Assembly: GCA_948470475.1 (NCBI GenBank)
Contig: OX419341.1
Location: 28,861,900-28,925,899, forward strand
From: Galaxea fascicularis
Taxonomy: Eukaryota; Cnidaria; Anthozoa; Scleractinia; Euphylliidae
Length of the DNA: 64,000 nt
Direction of reading: 5' to 3'
Shown: positions 24,501-35,006 of the stretch, piece after piece
Layout of the letters: every line of letters begins with the position of its first letter
How positions within the stretch are numbered: position 1 is the first letter of the stretch
Position numbers and translations under genes: made by a program
The notes under the pieces: generated by a model
What the model was told of the DNA's origin: nothing
Database searches by the model: none
The model's input: only the letters and a program-made list of their open reading frames with translations

Positions 24501-27500
24501 TTATCCACAACCTATTGTCAATCATCAAGAAGCTCGACGAGACTGTGTCTCTAAGCTTAGAGGGGTGTATCAGACTTTAGTTTGCAAAGGTAAAGTTGAT
24601 ATCTTTGTTGACCAAGCAATGAAACTAATACTGATGCAAATTTCAGGTGAGACACCGGTTTACCCCACAAAATGTTGCTGCGTATTGTGGGAAATTAATT
24701 TGACTGTTACAGTTAGTAATAGTAATCCAGAAATCATTCTCTCTCAGAAACCGCTGTTATGGTTATCTTTCATATGGGTGTACTGTTCATGCAGATATAT
24801 GCAAGGTTTTGCAAAAGCCTGCCAGGCAGATTTTACAAACTTGCCACTTTTTTTTTTTTTGCCTGGCACAAGTACCTCAAAAACTGGTCGAAATAATGTA
24901 GGAAATTCTCATTTGTTTAAGTTTCATTTGAGAAAGTAGCGCCATACAGTGTATCTCATGATATCTTTTCTTTCTACAGTTTCCTCTAATGTTGGTTTGG
25001 GCCACAATGCCATGCATTGGTTTAGGAAGGATTTGAGACTTCATGACAACCCGTCACTCTGTGAATCACTTGTAAACTGTAGAACATTCCGTGCTGTTTA
25101 CATCCTGGACCCAGTGAGTGCAAAAGCAGCCAAAGTATCTGCTAACCGCTGGAAATTTCTTTTGGAATGTCTCACTGATCTTGATAAGAGTTTGCGCAAG
25201 TGTGGATCGAGGCTGCATGTTATCCGTGGTCAACCAACATATGTTCTCCCTAAGCTTTTCCAAGAGTGGAATATTTCTAAGCTCACATTTGAGTGTGAGA
25301 CTGAGCCCTTTGGGCAGCGTCGCGATGTAGCTGTGGCAGTTCTTGGAGAGGAACATGGAGTGGAAGTGATTTCTAAGCCATCACACACTTTGTATGACCC
25401 AGAAAAAATTATTGAAAGTAACAAAGGAGAGGCACCTCTGGTGCTTAAGGCTTTTGAAAATGTCCTCAGGCAGATGGGTCCCCCAGAAAAACCTGTTGAA
25501 GCAGTCAGCAGAGAAATGTTCAAGGAATGCATTTGTCCTGTTGCCATGGATCACACCTCAAAGTTTGCCGTTCCAGAGCTTGGGGAACTTGGATTCAATG
25601 AAGATGATGTCAGCATCGGTGACCTGTGGGTTGGTGGAGAACAGGAAGCCCTAAGAAGATTAACAGAGCTGGAGGAAAAGGTTCGAGTAATAGAACTGTG
25701 TACATATGTTGTTGGTCAAATTTGTTTTTGGGTTAATTTTGACTAACGTGGGTTGAAATCAGTTTCCTTTGTCTCCTACAGCTGTTGTAATATATTATTA
25801 GTAGGAGACAAAAGTTAAATCGAAATTAACCTGAAATCAAATTTGACCTGTAACATATACAATGGGCTAGTTAATACTAGCATTCATTTTGTGACTTGTG
25901 GCTGTTGTATTTATCAGGGGGTTGGCCTTGCTGTGTATGTTAATAAATAGTTCCTAGGGGTAGGTGAACTTTCCTGCGGCTTGCAAACTGACATACTGAG
26001 TTCAGAGAAACTTGGTTTGTGTAGGATTGAATGAATGCAAAAAAAATTTCCAAATTGTTCTGGTTTTCCAGGTAATGAGGTTTTTCCCATTACAGTCGAA
26101 CCCCTTTATTGCAGACCCCCTCAGGGCTGCTTGTTGTTAAATAACAAGACTAGTTAAGCATCTTTGATTATTTTTAGTTGTGCATGGGAATTAGCTGCTG
26201 TCTGTGTTATCAGGATGTTCATAATAGCAATGTGTTAAGTAGTGGATGAGAGTTGATTGTACTTTAATTACTTGTTTTTAGAGAGTGCTACAGTGTACAT
26301 GTATGTGTGAATAGACTTGTTCTTTTTAATTGTGAATGTAGCAAGTTATAGCAGTTGGGTGAGATTTCCTGCTTGATTGCTTTGGTCAGCTCATGGAAGC
26401 CCTCTAGTGATGGTGTTAACCCTGTCATTCTCTGATTGTTGTTTCAAAGGTTCTTGTTGGAAATCTGAACCAACCTAAAGAAGGGTTAGATGCATTGATG
26501 CCGTCAAGGATGCAGCTGAGTCCTTATCTGCGGTTTGGTTGTTTGTCACCAAGACTTTTTCACAAGCGGCTCACCAAAGCATACATGAAGGTAGGTTCTT
26601 CAATGAAAGACAACAAGTGTTTGCAGTTTTCTTGTAATGGTATACAGCTGCTGTGTTTGACTGGGACTAATAATGCAGCATTAATTATTCTGATGGATCA
26701 GTTAGTCAGTCAGTCAGTCAGTCAATACAGTACCGCCCAAATGTAAGTTACCACCTCTCGTCTCGTTTCTCGCGAGACGCGTCTCGTTTCTCTCGAGACG
26801 AGTCTCGTTTCTCTCGATACGAGTCTCGTTTCTCGCGAGAGTCACTGAACCGTTTAGTATGGAATATATTACTCGCGAGAAGTCGTTGTACTATCTATTG
26901 TATCAGAGATTTCTGTTTGCATTGTGTTGGCAAATCCGTTAAGTCGAAATTATTAACAGAAAGTTTGTTTGTTTTTAGCTTTAGCGTACTGAATTTGCAA
27001 CGCCTCCGAACGTCGGTCTAATGCGTAAACAATTATCTTCTGGAGGAATGTCGCCGCGTTTTATAAGCGAACGTCGAAATCATAAACCAAGCTACATAAT
27101 TTCCCACTCAACAAATCCGCTCAGCACTAGCGACCTGCGGCTCATGCGGCTCGCAGAATTGGCGCTTAAATATTAATGTTATCGCTTTGATATCTATTTT
27201 TTTGCCGACTTTACAGCGCCGGCAGCGGCGTTGTTTGGACAATTTTTCGTTGGTTATGATTAATTGTGTTGCCAATTAATTGTTTCGCTTAAGTAAGTAA
27301 GAAAGAAAACTAACAGAAAAATAAGTCGAGATAAATTGTTTTCATGTGTTCTCGACATGCATGTGCATGTTCAAGCGGCGTTTGACATGTTTATTTTGTA
27401 GACGTTTTGGCTGAGTGATTTTCTGATTTACAGTTTCGAAAAACAAACGTTAAGTCAGATTCCGGTAAACTGTAACAATCAGCACTAGATCAAGAAATGC

Positions 27501-30500
27501 TTTTGCTTTATGTAGTTCAGCCCGACTTTTTTCAGATCTTTTAGCAAAAATTTTTCATATCATCATGCGAACATTAGTTTGGGTACGGTGAAGCCGCTCG
27601 CTAGCGACCACGTGTCGATGTTAGCGCCGTCGATATGTGAAGTACCGGTATCAGATCAAAACTATCTGAAAAACTTTGACCTTAAATGAAGAACCTTGAA
27701 TGATACCTCAAATGAAAACCTGATTCATAAACATTACCGTTTTATTCCACATTTGAACTCGTGTCGCTTGGAGTCGCGAAAATTAAATACGAACCAGTGT
27801 TGACACGATGACATGTAAATTGTAGTTCATGGCAACGGGGATCGCGCAAATCTTTTACCGAAGTAAATATTGCAAACTTACGAAATACACGTTTTTTAGA
27901 TTTACAGAGACAATACATTTTGTTTGACAATCAATTATTAAGTTTAAAACCTATCGTTTTCAGTTTGGTACACGAAGAAGTCAGTCGAAGAACTGTAGAA
28001 CATTTCAACACGGGCCTTTGAGCATTAGTTTGCGTAAAGCCGCACGCTAGCAACCATCGATTTTAGCGCTCTCGATCCGTGAAGTATCAGATCAAAACTA
28101 TCTGAAAGGCTTTTACCATATAATTTAAAATGAAAACTGTTCCGTTAAGACTACCATTTTATTAGACATCGAAACTTGTGTCGCCTGAAGTTACGAATAC
28201 AAATAGTAAAATAAATCAAGACGAGCATGCCATCGATCGTGATTGCGAACCGTTCGTTTCGCCAACAAAACGAATGATGCGATACCTACGTGTATACATG
28301 TATGTGCACATAGTCATGTATCTCAATAATGCCGTTTGTACATTCACCTAAAGGCAAAGCGTTGGTACTTGCAGTGCACTCGAGAGAAACGAGAAACTTC
28401 TCGAGAGAAACGAGACTCGTCTCGAGAGAAACGAGACGCGTCTCGAGAGAAACGAGACGCGTCTCGCGAGACGGTGGTAACTTACATTTGAGCGGTACTG
28501 TAAATCTCAATCTCAACTATTAATATGTGGGATAAGGTTTGTCCTGGACGTCATAGAGTACATATATGGCCAATTAGTTAAAGGGGTTTGTGAGCACCCA
28601 TTAGCAGTTGTTTCTTGACTTCAACCTATCAGTAAACCAATAACAAGCAAGATGTAAAGTCTGTGTGTTGTTGGTGTTTCTCTTGAGCATACTAGCAGAG
28701 AGAGTTAAGTTGCTTTGTGTTTGAAATAACCATGTACCTTGATCTTTTGTTGTATTATAGTTTGCCACTCTTACTCCTTTAGGAAACAGGCTTGTGTAGC
28801 ACTCTCTGACACTTAAATATTTGACTGCTTCAGGTGAAATGCCAGCCCCCACCAATGTCACTCTACAGGCAGCTTGTGTGGAGAGAGTTTTTCTTTACGC
28901 TTGCTAGTCGCAATCCACAGATGGACCGAATGATTGACAATCCTCTATCCCTCAATATTGCTTGGGAGAAGAATGATAGGGCACTTGATGCCTGGAAAAA
29001 TGTAAGTGCAGGAACAGATTGCGGTAAATCGCCATGTATAAGAACCCAGCGGATTAAGAATGTCAAGGCCAAAGTTTGGAATTTAGATCCTGTGATAGTT
29101 CTAGAACACATTCAGCCTCAAAATAATTTGGCCTTAAGCAAATTGTTGAATATGTAGAATGTTCAACATTATAAACAAACTGCTGTTCCCTTGAATGATC
29201 TTGTAGCTTCTGAGATGTAACTGAAAATAATAAAAATAAGCAAACTGTTTAAAGTGCTGAATAAGATGAGAACCTACTGAACACCCAATGTATGAGCTCA
29301 TTCAGGTGGAAGTTGTGAAGTTTTAGGTTCTTATATGTGGGTGATTACTGTATTGTACTTTGTTAAACCCTGGTGCAGTTCAGTGGGTGGCATGATAGTG
29401 AGATATTACTGAAACCTGCTTGTAACAGATACATGTATTTGGGAAAATGGTCACAAAATTAATTAATCCTTTAAACCCTAATATCAGGGTTCTCCTCATC
29501 ATTACTATGGTAATGATGAGGAGAATTTGTTTTACCCTCTGGGCCTTTGTCAATAATTGACAAAGTGACTAACAATTATTATTGTTACTCACTTCCTTTA
29601 TTCAAAAAACCTTTATTTTCAACTGAGCAGTGTTAATATTAGCCTGCGAGCGCAGACGTATTTAGTGAAAACTGGAAACACGTCTGCGCTCACAGGCTAT
29701 GTTAATATAAGTAGTAGATAAAATATGAGCGAGCCAATAGGGGAGCCAGTGTAAAGGTCCATACAGATCGGACGCGGATATTTTATCCTGCTTGTGAAAT
29801 GAATACATTAACTTGAAAGCAACATTTCATCGCATTTTTTTTTGTATGTTCTGTTTTAACCTGTAAAATTAAATTCTATGATGAAAATATGTCCATTTTG
29901 TTATTTATTTTAATCAGTAGAGATCTGTATCAAAAATTAATTCTACTGTTGATTTGTATTGGGGTTTACAGTTGTATACATGTGATCTGAATACTGTGCT
30001 GGGATTGGTTTGCACCGCCATGAATAATTAATGATTTTATAAGGAGAAATTAATTTACATTCATCACTCTTAAGTTAAAGGGTTGAAATGAGATGCTGAC
30101 AGAAATGTTAAATAGGTTTCAACTGTATCAGTAGAAGTGGTAACCTTGAAGCTAGTCATCTAGTAGCAAGGCTTATCCCTTAAGTTAAAGGGTTGAAATG
30201 AGATGCTGATAGAAATGGTAAATAGGTTTCTACTGTATCAGTAGAAGTGGTAACCTTGAAGCTAGTCATGTAGTAGTAAGGCTTATCCCTTAAGTTAAAG
30301 GGTTGAAATGAGATGCTGATAGAAATGGTAAATAGGTTTCTACTGTATCAGTAGAAGTGGTAACCTTGAAGCTAGTCATGTAGTAGTAAGGCTTATCCCT
30401 TAAGTTAAAGGGTTGAAATGAGATGCTGATAGAAATGGTAAATAGGTTTCTGCTGTATCAGTGGAAGTGGTAACCTTGAAGCCAGTCATGTAGTAGCAAG

Positions 30501-31754
30501 GCTTATCCCTTAAGTTAAAGGGTTGAAATGAGATGCTGATAGAAATGGTAAATAGGTTTCTACTGTATCAGTAGAATTGGTAACCTTGAAGCTAGTCATG
30601 TAGTAGTAAGGCCTGACACTTCTAAAAACATCTTGATGCAGGGTCAGACGGGCTTCCCGTGGATTGATGCTGTTATGAGACAACTGCGCTCTGAAGGATG
30701 GATACATTATGTTGCCCTGCAAGCTGTGGGCTGTTTCTTGACTAGGGGATGCTTGTGGATCAGCTGGGAGGAAGGATTCAAAGTATGTTTCTCTCTCAAC
30801 AACAACAACAACGACAGCAAAACAGTGAACTAACAATACATGTATGCTTGTAAAGTGATAACTGTCTACCTAAACAGCTCGGACTGTTAAGTAATAAATA
30901 GTTTCCTTGAAATCAGAATCAAGAAAGAATAACCTAGAAAAATGGTTAATATTCAGTATTTATTCATGAAGATGGAGCATTGCATTTAGAGTCGAGTTTC
31001 AAGTGAGTTGTTGACTTGATTCTTCTGGCTCAATTCTTGAGGGAAGCGTTTAAAACTGGTGACTCACGTTTGCCTGTCCATGTGTGTCTCCAGGCAGGTT
31101 TATTGCACACACACACACACACAAAGACAAGGATTCTTATCTAGTGGCTTCCTGTTTTCGTAACTATTTCCTTGTGTGATTTCTATTAGTTGTTTGAAGA
31201 GCTGCAGTTGGATTCTGAGTGGAGTCTGAATGCTGGCAATTGGCTCTGGGTTTCCTGCAGTGCTTTTTTTCATGGGCAGATTCCATGGTACTGTCCGGTG
31301 AATGTAGGCAAGAAAGTTGACCCTTCTGGAAATTTCATCAGGTAATGTAAACTTAAGTTTGTGTAGAACGATTTTGTTTTCTTCTTTAATGGAAAGATCA
31401 ACTTTGAAGTTTACAAACAGCACAAAGAGCTGTGAGTCAGCTACAGCCTTTGTTTTTGTTCTGAGTTGTATGTTATTGAAATACTCCACACCCCTTTCAA
31501 CTTGTTTTTTGTTCTGATATTGCAGACGATTTGTGCCAGAACTCAACACCATGCCCACCAAATATATCCATGAGCCGTGGTTGGCACCTATTGCAATACA
31601 GAAGGCAAGCAACTGTGTTATTGGCCAAGATTACCCGGAACGACTGTGTGATCACATTGAGAGACGAAAGATCTGTCTGGAGCGACTCAAAGTTGTTTGT
31701 CAGCAAATCAAAGGAACAAGCTCTTCTTCTCCAGATAATGTCTTTGATAACTAA
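15521..31754 (+). CDS. Tandem two-PHR cryptochrome, gene A (13 exons, 1002 aa)
   Basis: Blue-light flavoprotein of the animal cryptochrome/(6-4) photolyase family with two complete photolyase-homology regions in one frame. Exons: 15521-15930, 18318-18588, 19686-19826, 21885-22052, 23136-23276, 23473-23624, 24396-24589, 24980-25680, 26450-26590, 28834-29001, 30642-30782, 31190-31341, 31526-31754. Lengths and phases add to 1003 codons with TAA. Module 1 is residues 1-492 and module 2 is 493-1002; they join through a phase-1 intron (24590-24979) with no linker. Start: ATG 15521 directly before [15 protein letters not shown], 47 bp after a TATA box. There is no long C-terminal extension beyond the second PHR, only a Ser-rich tail of about 17 residues. 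Fits the anthozoan class with duplicated core domains (AnthoCRY). Photoreceptor or clock function is inferred. I saw no AATAAA within the first kilobase after the stop. Confidence 0.88.
16880..17174. repeat. GGCCCCGGTTG foldback repeat cluster
   Basis: Repeated blocks of GGATAGCGCTATCCACCGG and relatives, bounded by GGCCCCGGTTGCTCAAA on the left and TTTGAACAACCGGGGCC on the right, with internal extra copies of both ends. It lies in gene A intron 1. A related copy lies at 46247-46372. It looks like two overlapping palindromic MITEs. Confidence 0.75.
20093..20995 (+). mobile_element. tRNA-derived SINE flanked by 37-bp direct repeats, interrupted by a MITE
   Basis: The 37-bp sequence beginning ATTACACCATTACCATC occurs exactly at 20093-20129 and 20959-20995. 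Between them is a tRNA-like head at 20818-20890 with TAGCTCAGTGGTTAGAGCA (A box) and GGTTCGATTCC (B box), plus a body of other sequence. The acceptor stem does not pair, so it is a SINE rather than a tRNA gene. The direct repeats are probably its target-site duplication, unusually long at 37 bp. A Mutator-like MITE is nested inside. Located in gene A intron 3. Confidence 0.6.
20218..20809. mobile_element. Mutator-like non-autonomous element nested in the SINE (592 bp)
   Basis: Perfect ends CTCTCTCCTCCGCAGAGG ... CCTCTGCGGAGGAGAGAG with the 9-bp duplication CACCAGGGG on each side (20209-20217 and 20810-20818). It has the same termini and duplication length as the element at 14306-14483. No transposase frame. 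The duplicated target is SINE sequence, so this insertion is younger than the SINE. Confidence 0.72.
24590..24979 (+). other. Inter-module intron 1/2 with open read-through
   Basis: Phase-1 intron (donor AAAG|GTAAAG, acceptor TTCTACAG|TTTCC) joining modules 1 and 2. Unlike the gene B junctions, retention does not meet an immediate stop: the frame of module 1 continues to TAG at 24937-24939, which would add about 116 residues and end the protein after one module. I see no polyadenylation hexamer here. Confidence 0.6.
25711..25850. repeat. Foldback MITE just inside gene A intron 8
   Basis: Imperfect inverted arms: left from about 25711 (GGTCAAATTTG ... TTGTCTCCTAC), right to about 25850 (GTAGGAGACAAAAG ... 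CAAATTTGACC). It begins only about 30 bp after the 5' splice site of the first exon of module 2. Non-coding. Confidence 0.6.
26728..28500. mobile_element. 1.77-kb non-autonomous DNA transposon with subterminal CTCG arrays
   Basis: The terminal inverted repeats start CAGTACCGC(C/T)CAAATG and continue with TAAGTTACCACC, flanked by TA on both sides (26726-26727 and 28501-28502). Just inside each end is an inverted array of about four units of TCTCGTTTCTCTCGAGACG type (26755-26840 and 28380-28473). The interior holds a diverged direct repeat of about 200 bp (27575-27790 versus 28020-28205). There is no transposase frame. It lies in gene A intron 9. The subterminal arrays are what one expects of transposase binding sites. 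Confidence 0.78.
29463..29640. repeat. Dispersed repeat (TTTAAACCCTAATATCA family)
   Basis: Starts CTTTAAACCCTAATATCA and contains GGTAATGATGAGGAGAATTTG. Related stretches lie in synthetase introns at about 1960-2045 and 4265-4325. Class unknown; non-coding. Confidence 0.45.
29642..29697. repeat. 56-bp foldback element with TA duplication
   Basis: Arms GCCTGCGAGCGCAGACGT / ACGTCTGCGCTCACAGGC with a short loop, TA on both sides, in gene A intron 10. A minimal MITE. Confidence 0.7.
30069..30612. repeat. Minisatellite, five 110-bp units
   Basis: Units begin TAAGTTAAAGGGTTGAAATG at 30071, 30181, 30291, 30401 and 30511 and differ from each other at only a few sites. The last unit is cut short 29 bp before the acceptor of gene A exon 11 (30642), so the array sits where the branch point and polypyrimidine tract would be. 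It is homogeneous, so copy number is probably variable. Confidence 0.92.
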
Positions 31755-33938
31755 GAGATACAGTCGTTCTTCTCAGTTAAACACGATATCGGACACAAGG
31801 TGTCTTGCAAGCCGCAATTGACCTCGTTTCGGTGTGTAGATGTCGATGCCATTAGTGATGGTTCGTTTCCTGCCATAACAAGTAATTGGACGGCCTCTAC
31901 ACACTGTATGACCCTCAAGCCTGTGTTAAGGGCGAATTTTTTCATCCTTGTGGTTTTGATCTTCTTAGATGTGTCGTTTTCACGTTTCACGTCGTGGAGT
32001 ACGGTGGTTGGCAAGGCGAAATGAAAATAGCGCCCTAGGTTAGGTTAGGTTATATGTTGCGTCATTCTCAATTTTTTCCTCCGTCATTAGCTTCTCAGTG
32101 TTTTTGACTGCCTCTCACAACTAAAATTACCTTCCCTCAGTCTCCTCCACCCCGCAAAATTTAAATTGGTCTTTCCTTTCATCCAAATATCGTTCCTGTG
32201 GAACTTCCTCACTCTATTATAACGCCAGGAAGTCCTGTTGAACGTACGGAAACGCCGGCAAATTGAGGTTAAATGTCAAGCGAGATTGTTGAAAAGAAAG
32301 CTCATGCTTAAACATAATTTTTTTTAGAACTTTAACTTTAGGCCGAACCTTGACCCGAATTCTTGAAAAGTTTCAGCAAGACAAACTGGTTTCTCTCGTG
32401 ACGTCACTTAAGCATGCGTGAAACCTATTGTCTGTGGGAATGACGTAACGAAAAAACGGTGGAAATTGAGATAATAACTCCAGTGCACAGTAGACATATT
32501 TATTCTTACCTTTAGGTAGAGCAGCCCATCAGAGTAACGCCTTTTTACTGTTAATATAGTAACACATGGCTGCCACGACAAGAAAATAGTCGGTAAATTG
32601 TTTCACGTCAGGTAAATTATTGGGTGCGAATGCCGTCAGGGTATTTTGTTGCCGGCGCGCCTGATTTTGGTCATATTAATTTATTCATATATATGGGAAT
32701 AGTGATCCCAAATGGATGTATTTATTCGCTGATTTCCGTGGTGTTTCGCTTCAAAGTGTTTTTATTGTACATTGTCAACTGTCAACTTGAAATTTGCTTT
32801 TGACCAGTGAATGTGAATTATTCCAGTCGCAATCTGAGCATGTTTATTCTCCGAACTATCCGTTTATTTCATATCGTACTGACAGACAGAATTGTGTGGG
32901 CATCAGAGTATATTTTCATAGTGTAATGTATTTGAAAATGTGTTGCTATTTTAAGTTAATGCTCATGTTACTCGCTTTCTATTACCACGACAGCAACGAT
33001 TTGAAGAGTATTTTGTAAATACGCTCACTAAGGCATAGGGATTTGAATGTTGCACCTTATTGACTGTTAGCCGTTTCTTTTCTTGTGTTGAAAGCCATTC
33101 TCCCTTGCAGGGAGAGTTGTTTATTTTGTAAAATACAAAACAGGACTAGTACAAACTTGTTTAAGAGATTAGGTGGTCTGAGGTAGGAAACACAGAAAAA
33201 GGATAAGAGACACCATTGTGGAGAGCTGCCTTGTCTATTTTCTGCGTGACCCAAGGTGTTTCATGTAACACAGTACTAAGCGCTTCATGATTGGGTAGAA
33301 TAGCTCAAGGTAACAGCATCTACGAGCTTTGGGCTTATTTGCTCGGAGCTTGCTTTGAAATATACGAGTTGAGTTGTATCCGGTGCATGTTGTTGATGCT
33401 ACGTGGCGTAGAAACGGCGATGCTATCCGTATCGATTTAAACCGGTTGACGGCTCGAGATGATAACTCCTCGTAAGACGTTAACACGCTTTTTAGAATAC
33501 AAAGTGTTTTGCGAAGGTTCATCAAGGCAGTGTCGATGAAAATCTTTTATTTGCCTCCAACAGAGCATAACATTCCCCAAGTTCCATATTGCACACAAAC
33601 GAGCCTTGCCCTTTCTGGACTAGCGATTTTAAGACATTTTACTCCCCAACAATTCAACCCTCCAGTGGTTATAAGGTAATTCTACGATGGTCCTGAAAGC
33701 CAGTGTTGTTGTTTGTTTGTTAACTCAAGGCCCCGTTATTTTCATCATAAAGGAGCGTACTAGTATGTTACCAAGAATTGGGAATAGGCCTAGTGGTGGA
33801 GATTGATAGTTGTCCGTGTAGGTGGGGCACTTGTATGCCAACGTTGCCCCCCGAGCAATGTGACGATGCTGCCTTACTTTCCTTCATCGCACTCACGTAC
33901 ATACGTTTTGTGGTTGATCGGTATCATCAGAGAACTAA
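31755..33938. other. Intergenic between the two cryptochrome genes, left part
   Basis: No gene recognised. Open frames on both strands (for example 33235-33525 minus) have no recognisable domain. A short TTAGG triplet run at about 32037-32052 is too short to mean anything. The 3' UTR of gene A should start here, but no AATAAA was seen nearby. Confidence 0.4.
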
Positions 33939-34218
33939 AGCCTGGTTCTCATATACCGCAGACCTACCGGCGACATAGCTGCCGGTAATGCCTGAGATAA
34001 AATACTATTATTCCGACATATGAGAACATACGCCGCCGGCATCAAGAACCATCGCAGGTGTTTACCGCCGCCACGCCTGCGAAGTTGACTTGAGTCTAAT
34101 TTCGCAGGCATAACGGCGGTAAAAACCGGCGGCGAATGTTCGCATATGTCCGAACAGTGTCCCAGGTATGACCGGCGGCCATGTCGCAGGTAGGTCTGCG
34201 GCATATGAGAACCAGGCT
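33939..34218. repeat. Harbinger-like MITE (280 bp), TAA duplication
   Basis: Ends AGCCTGGTTCTCATAT(A/G)CCG and its complement, with further inverted pairing through GCAGACCTACC, flanked by TAA at 33936-33938 and 34219-34221. A 3-bp TAA/TTA duplication is characteristic of PIF/Harbinger elements. Non-coding. Confidence 0.72.
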
Positions 34219-34800
34219 TAAGTTATCAAAGACAATTCATAACTGTGTCCAAAACAACAGACAATATCTTCGGTGACCATGGAACTTATCTTTGTTGATC
34301 CTATGCAAAAATGGCTGCCTTCAACTTATTCTTTTGTACATATTCAAAATAGCCTTACTAACCTCGATTTTGAGACAAATTCTACAGAATTTGTTACCCG
34401 AGTGAGGTTAGTGAAGCTATTTTGATTAACTATGAGCAAACGAATAAGCCAAAGGCAGCCATTTTCCAGCGGACAGGTGATGAGAATAGACAAATTCATC
34501 AGCCGGTGTTAATGTAACCCCAAACTCTTTTAATTAATGTACAATAAACTTTTCAGCAACAAGAAAGGAGAATTTTAAATCAGATCGTGGCGGATAAATC
34601 GTTAGTCCTGTATCTTCAGCTTAACTCCCGCATCCACCCCCGTAGTTACCAGAAAAATGATCTAAAATGAACTTAAGTAATCAACAACCGACTAAGAAAC
34701 GGTAGAACATTGATTGTAAACAAGTCTCTTCTCGGGGAGGGTAGACCAGACACGAGAGAGCGGCGGAAATCGAGCCTACATTAATGACAGATTTTTCCGA

Positions 34801-35006
34801 GAGCTAACCGATGAAAAACGATAGTTTCGAAAGGATTGGCGAGGGTTTGTGAAGCTTCGGATTTGCAGGCGATGATTTCCGAAGGTTACCAGGATCATCG
34901 GAAATCTTACATGATAACCCCTGCCCGAAGATCGTCATCGCATGCAATCGGAAGCTTCAAACTCTCGACGATCCTCACGAAACTAACGTTTTTCATCGGT
35001 AAGCTC
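34801..35006. repeat. MITE with GAGCTAACCGATGAAAAACG ends
   Basis: About 206 bp with imperfect inverted arms of roughly 60 bp, from GAGCTAACCGATGAAAAACG through GAAGCTTC and back. Non-coding. The target duplication is not clear. Confidence 0.65.

Larger units (their letters stand above)
15521..24589 (+). other. PHR module 1 (gene A, residues 1-492)
   Basis: Seven exons; the only module whose N-terminal exon is split (410 + 271 bp, intron 15931-18317). The alpha/beta antenna domain starts at [13 protein letters not shown]; the FAD domain includes [48 protein letters not shown] and [11 protein letters not shown]. The Trp chain (FPW, LW, CW, GCW) and the FAD-facing Asn (SLNAG) are present. The (6-4) catalytic His pair is replaced ([10 protein letters not shown]: Asp and Arg). 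It is the most divergent module together with module 3. After its last codon the frame stays open through the intron to 24939. Confidence 0.88.
24980..31754 (+). other. PHR module 2 (gene A, residues 493-1002)
   Basis: Six exons: 701, 141, 168, 141, 152 and 229 bp. The N-terminal exon has no intron where module 1 has one. Motifs: [83 protein letters not shown] and [10 protein letters not shown]. The Trp chain and FAD-facing Asn are intact. The (6-4) His pair is Tyr and Gln ([10 protein letters not shown]). The last exon lacks the G|GT donor found in modules 1 and 3-6 and runs to TAA at 31752-31754, so gene A ends here. Confidence 0.88.

Noticed and set aside
30069..30612. CRISPR-like array (also considered for 52845-53230)
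   Set aside because: The units are contiguous with no variable spacers, and the genome is animal. These are minisatellites.
32037..32052. Telomere-like TTAGG repeats
   Set aside because: Only about three units and the arthropod rather than the cnidarian motif; chance occurrence.
33235..33525. Minus-strand 96-aa frame as a receptor C-terminus
   Set aside because: The basic, Leu-rich residues superficially resemble a 7TM tail, but no transmembrane signature or NPxxY-type motif is present.
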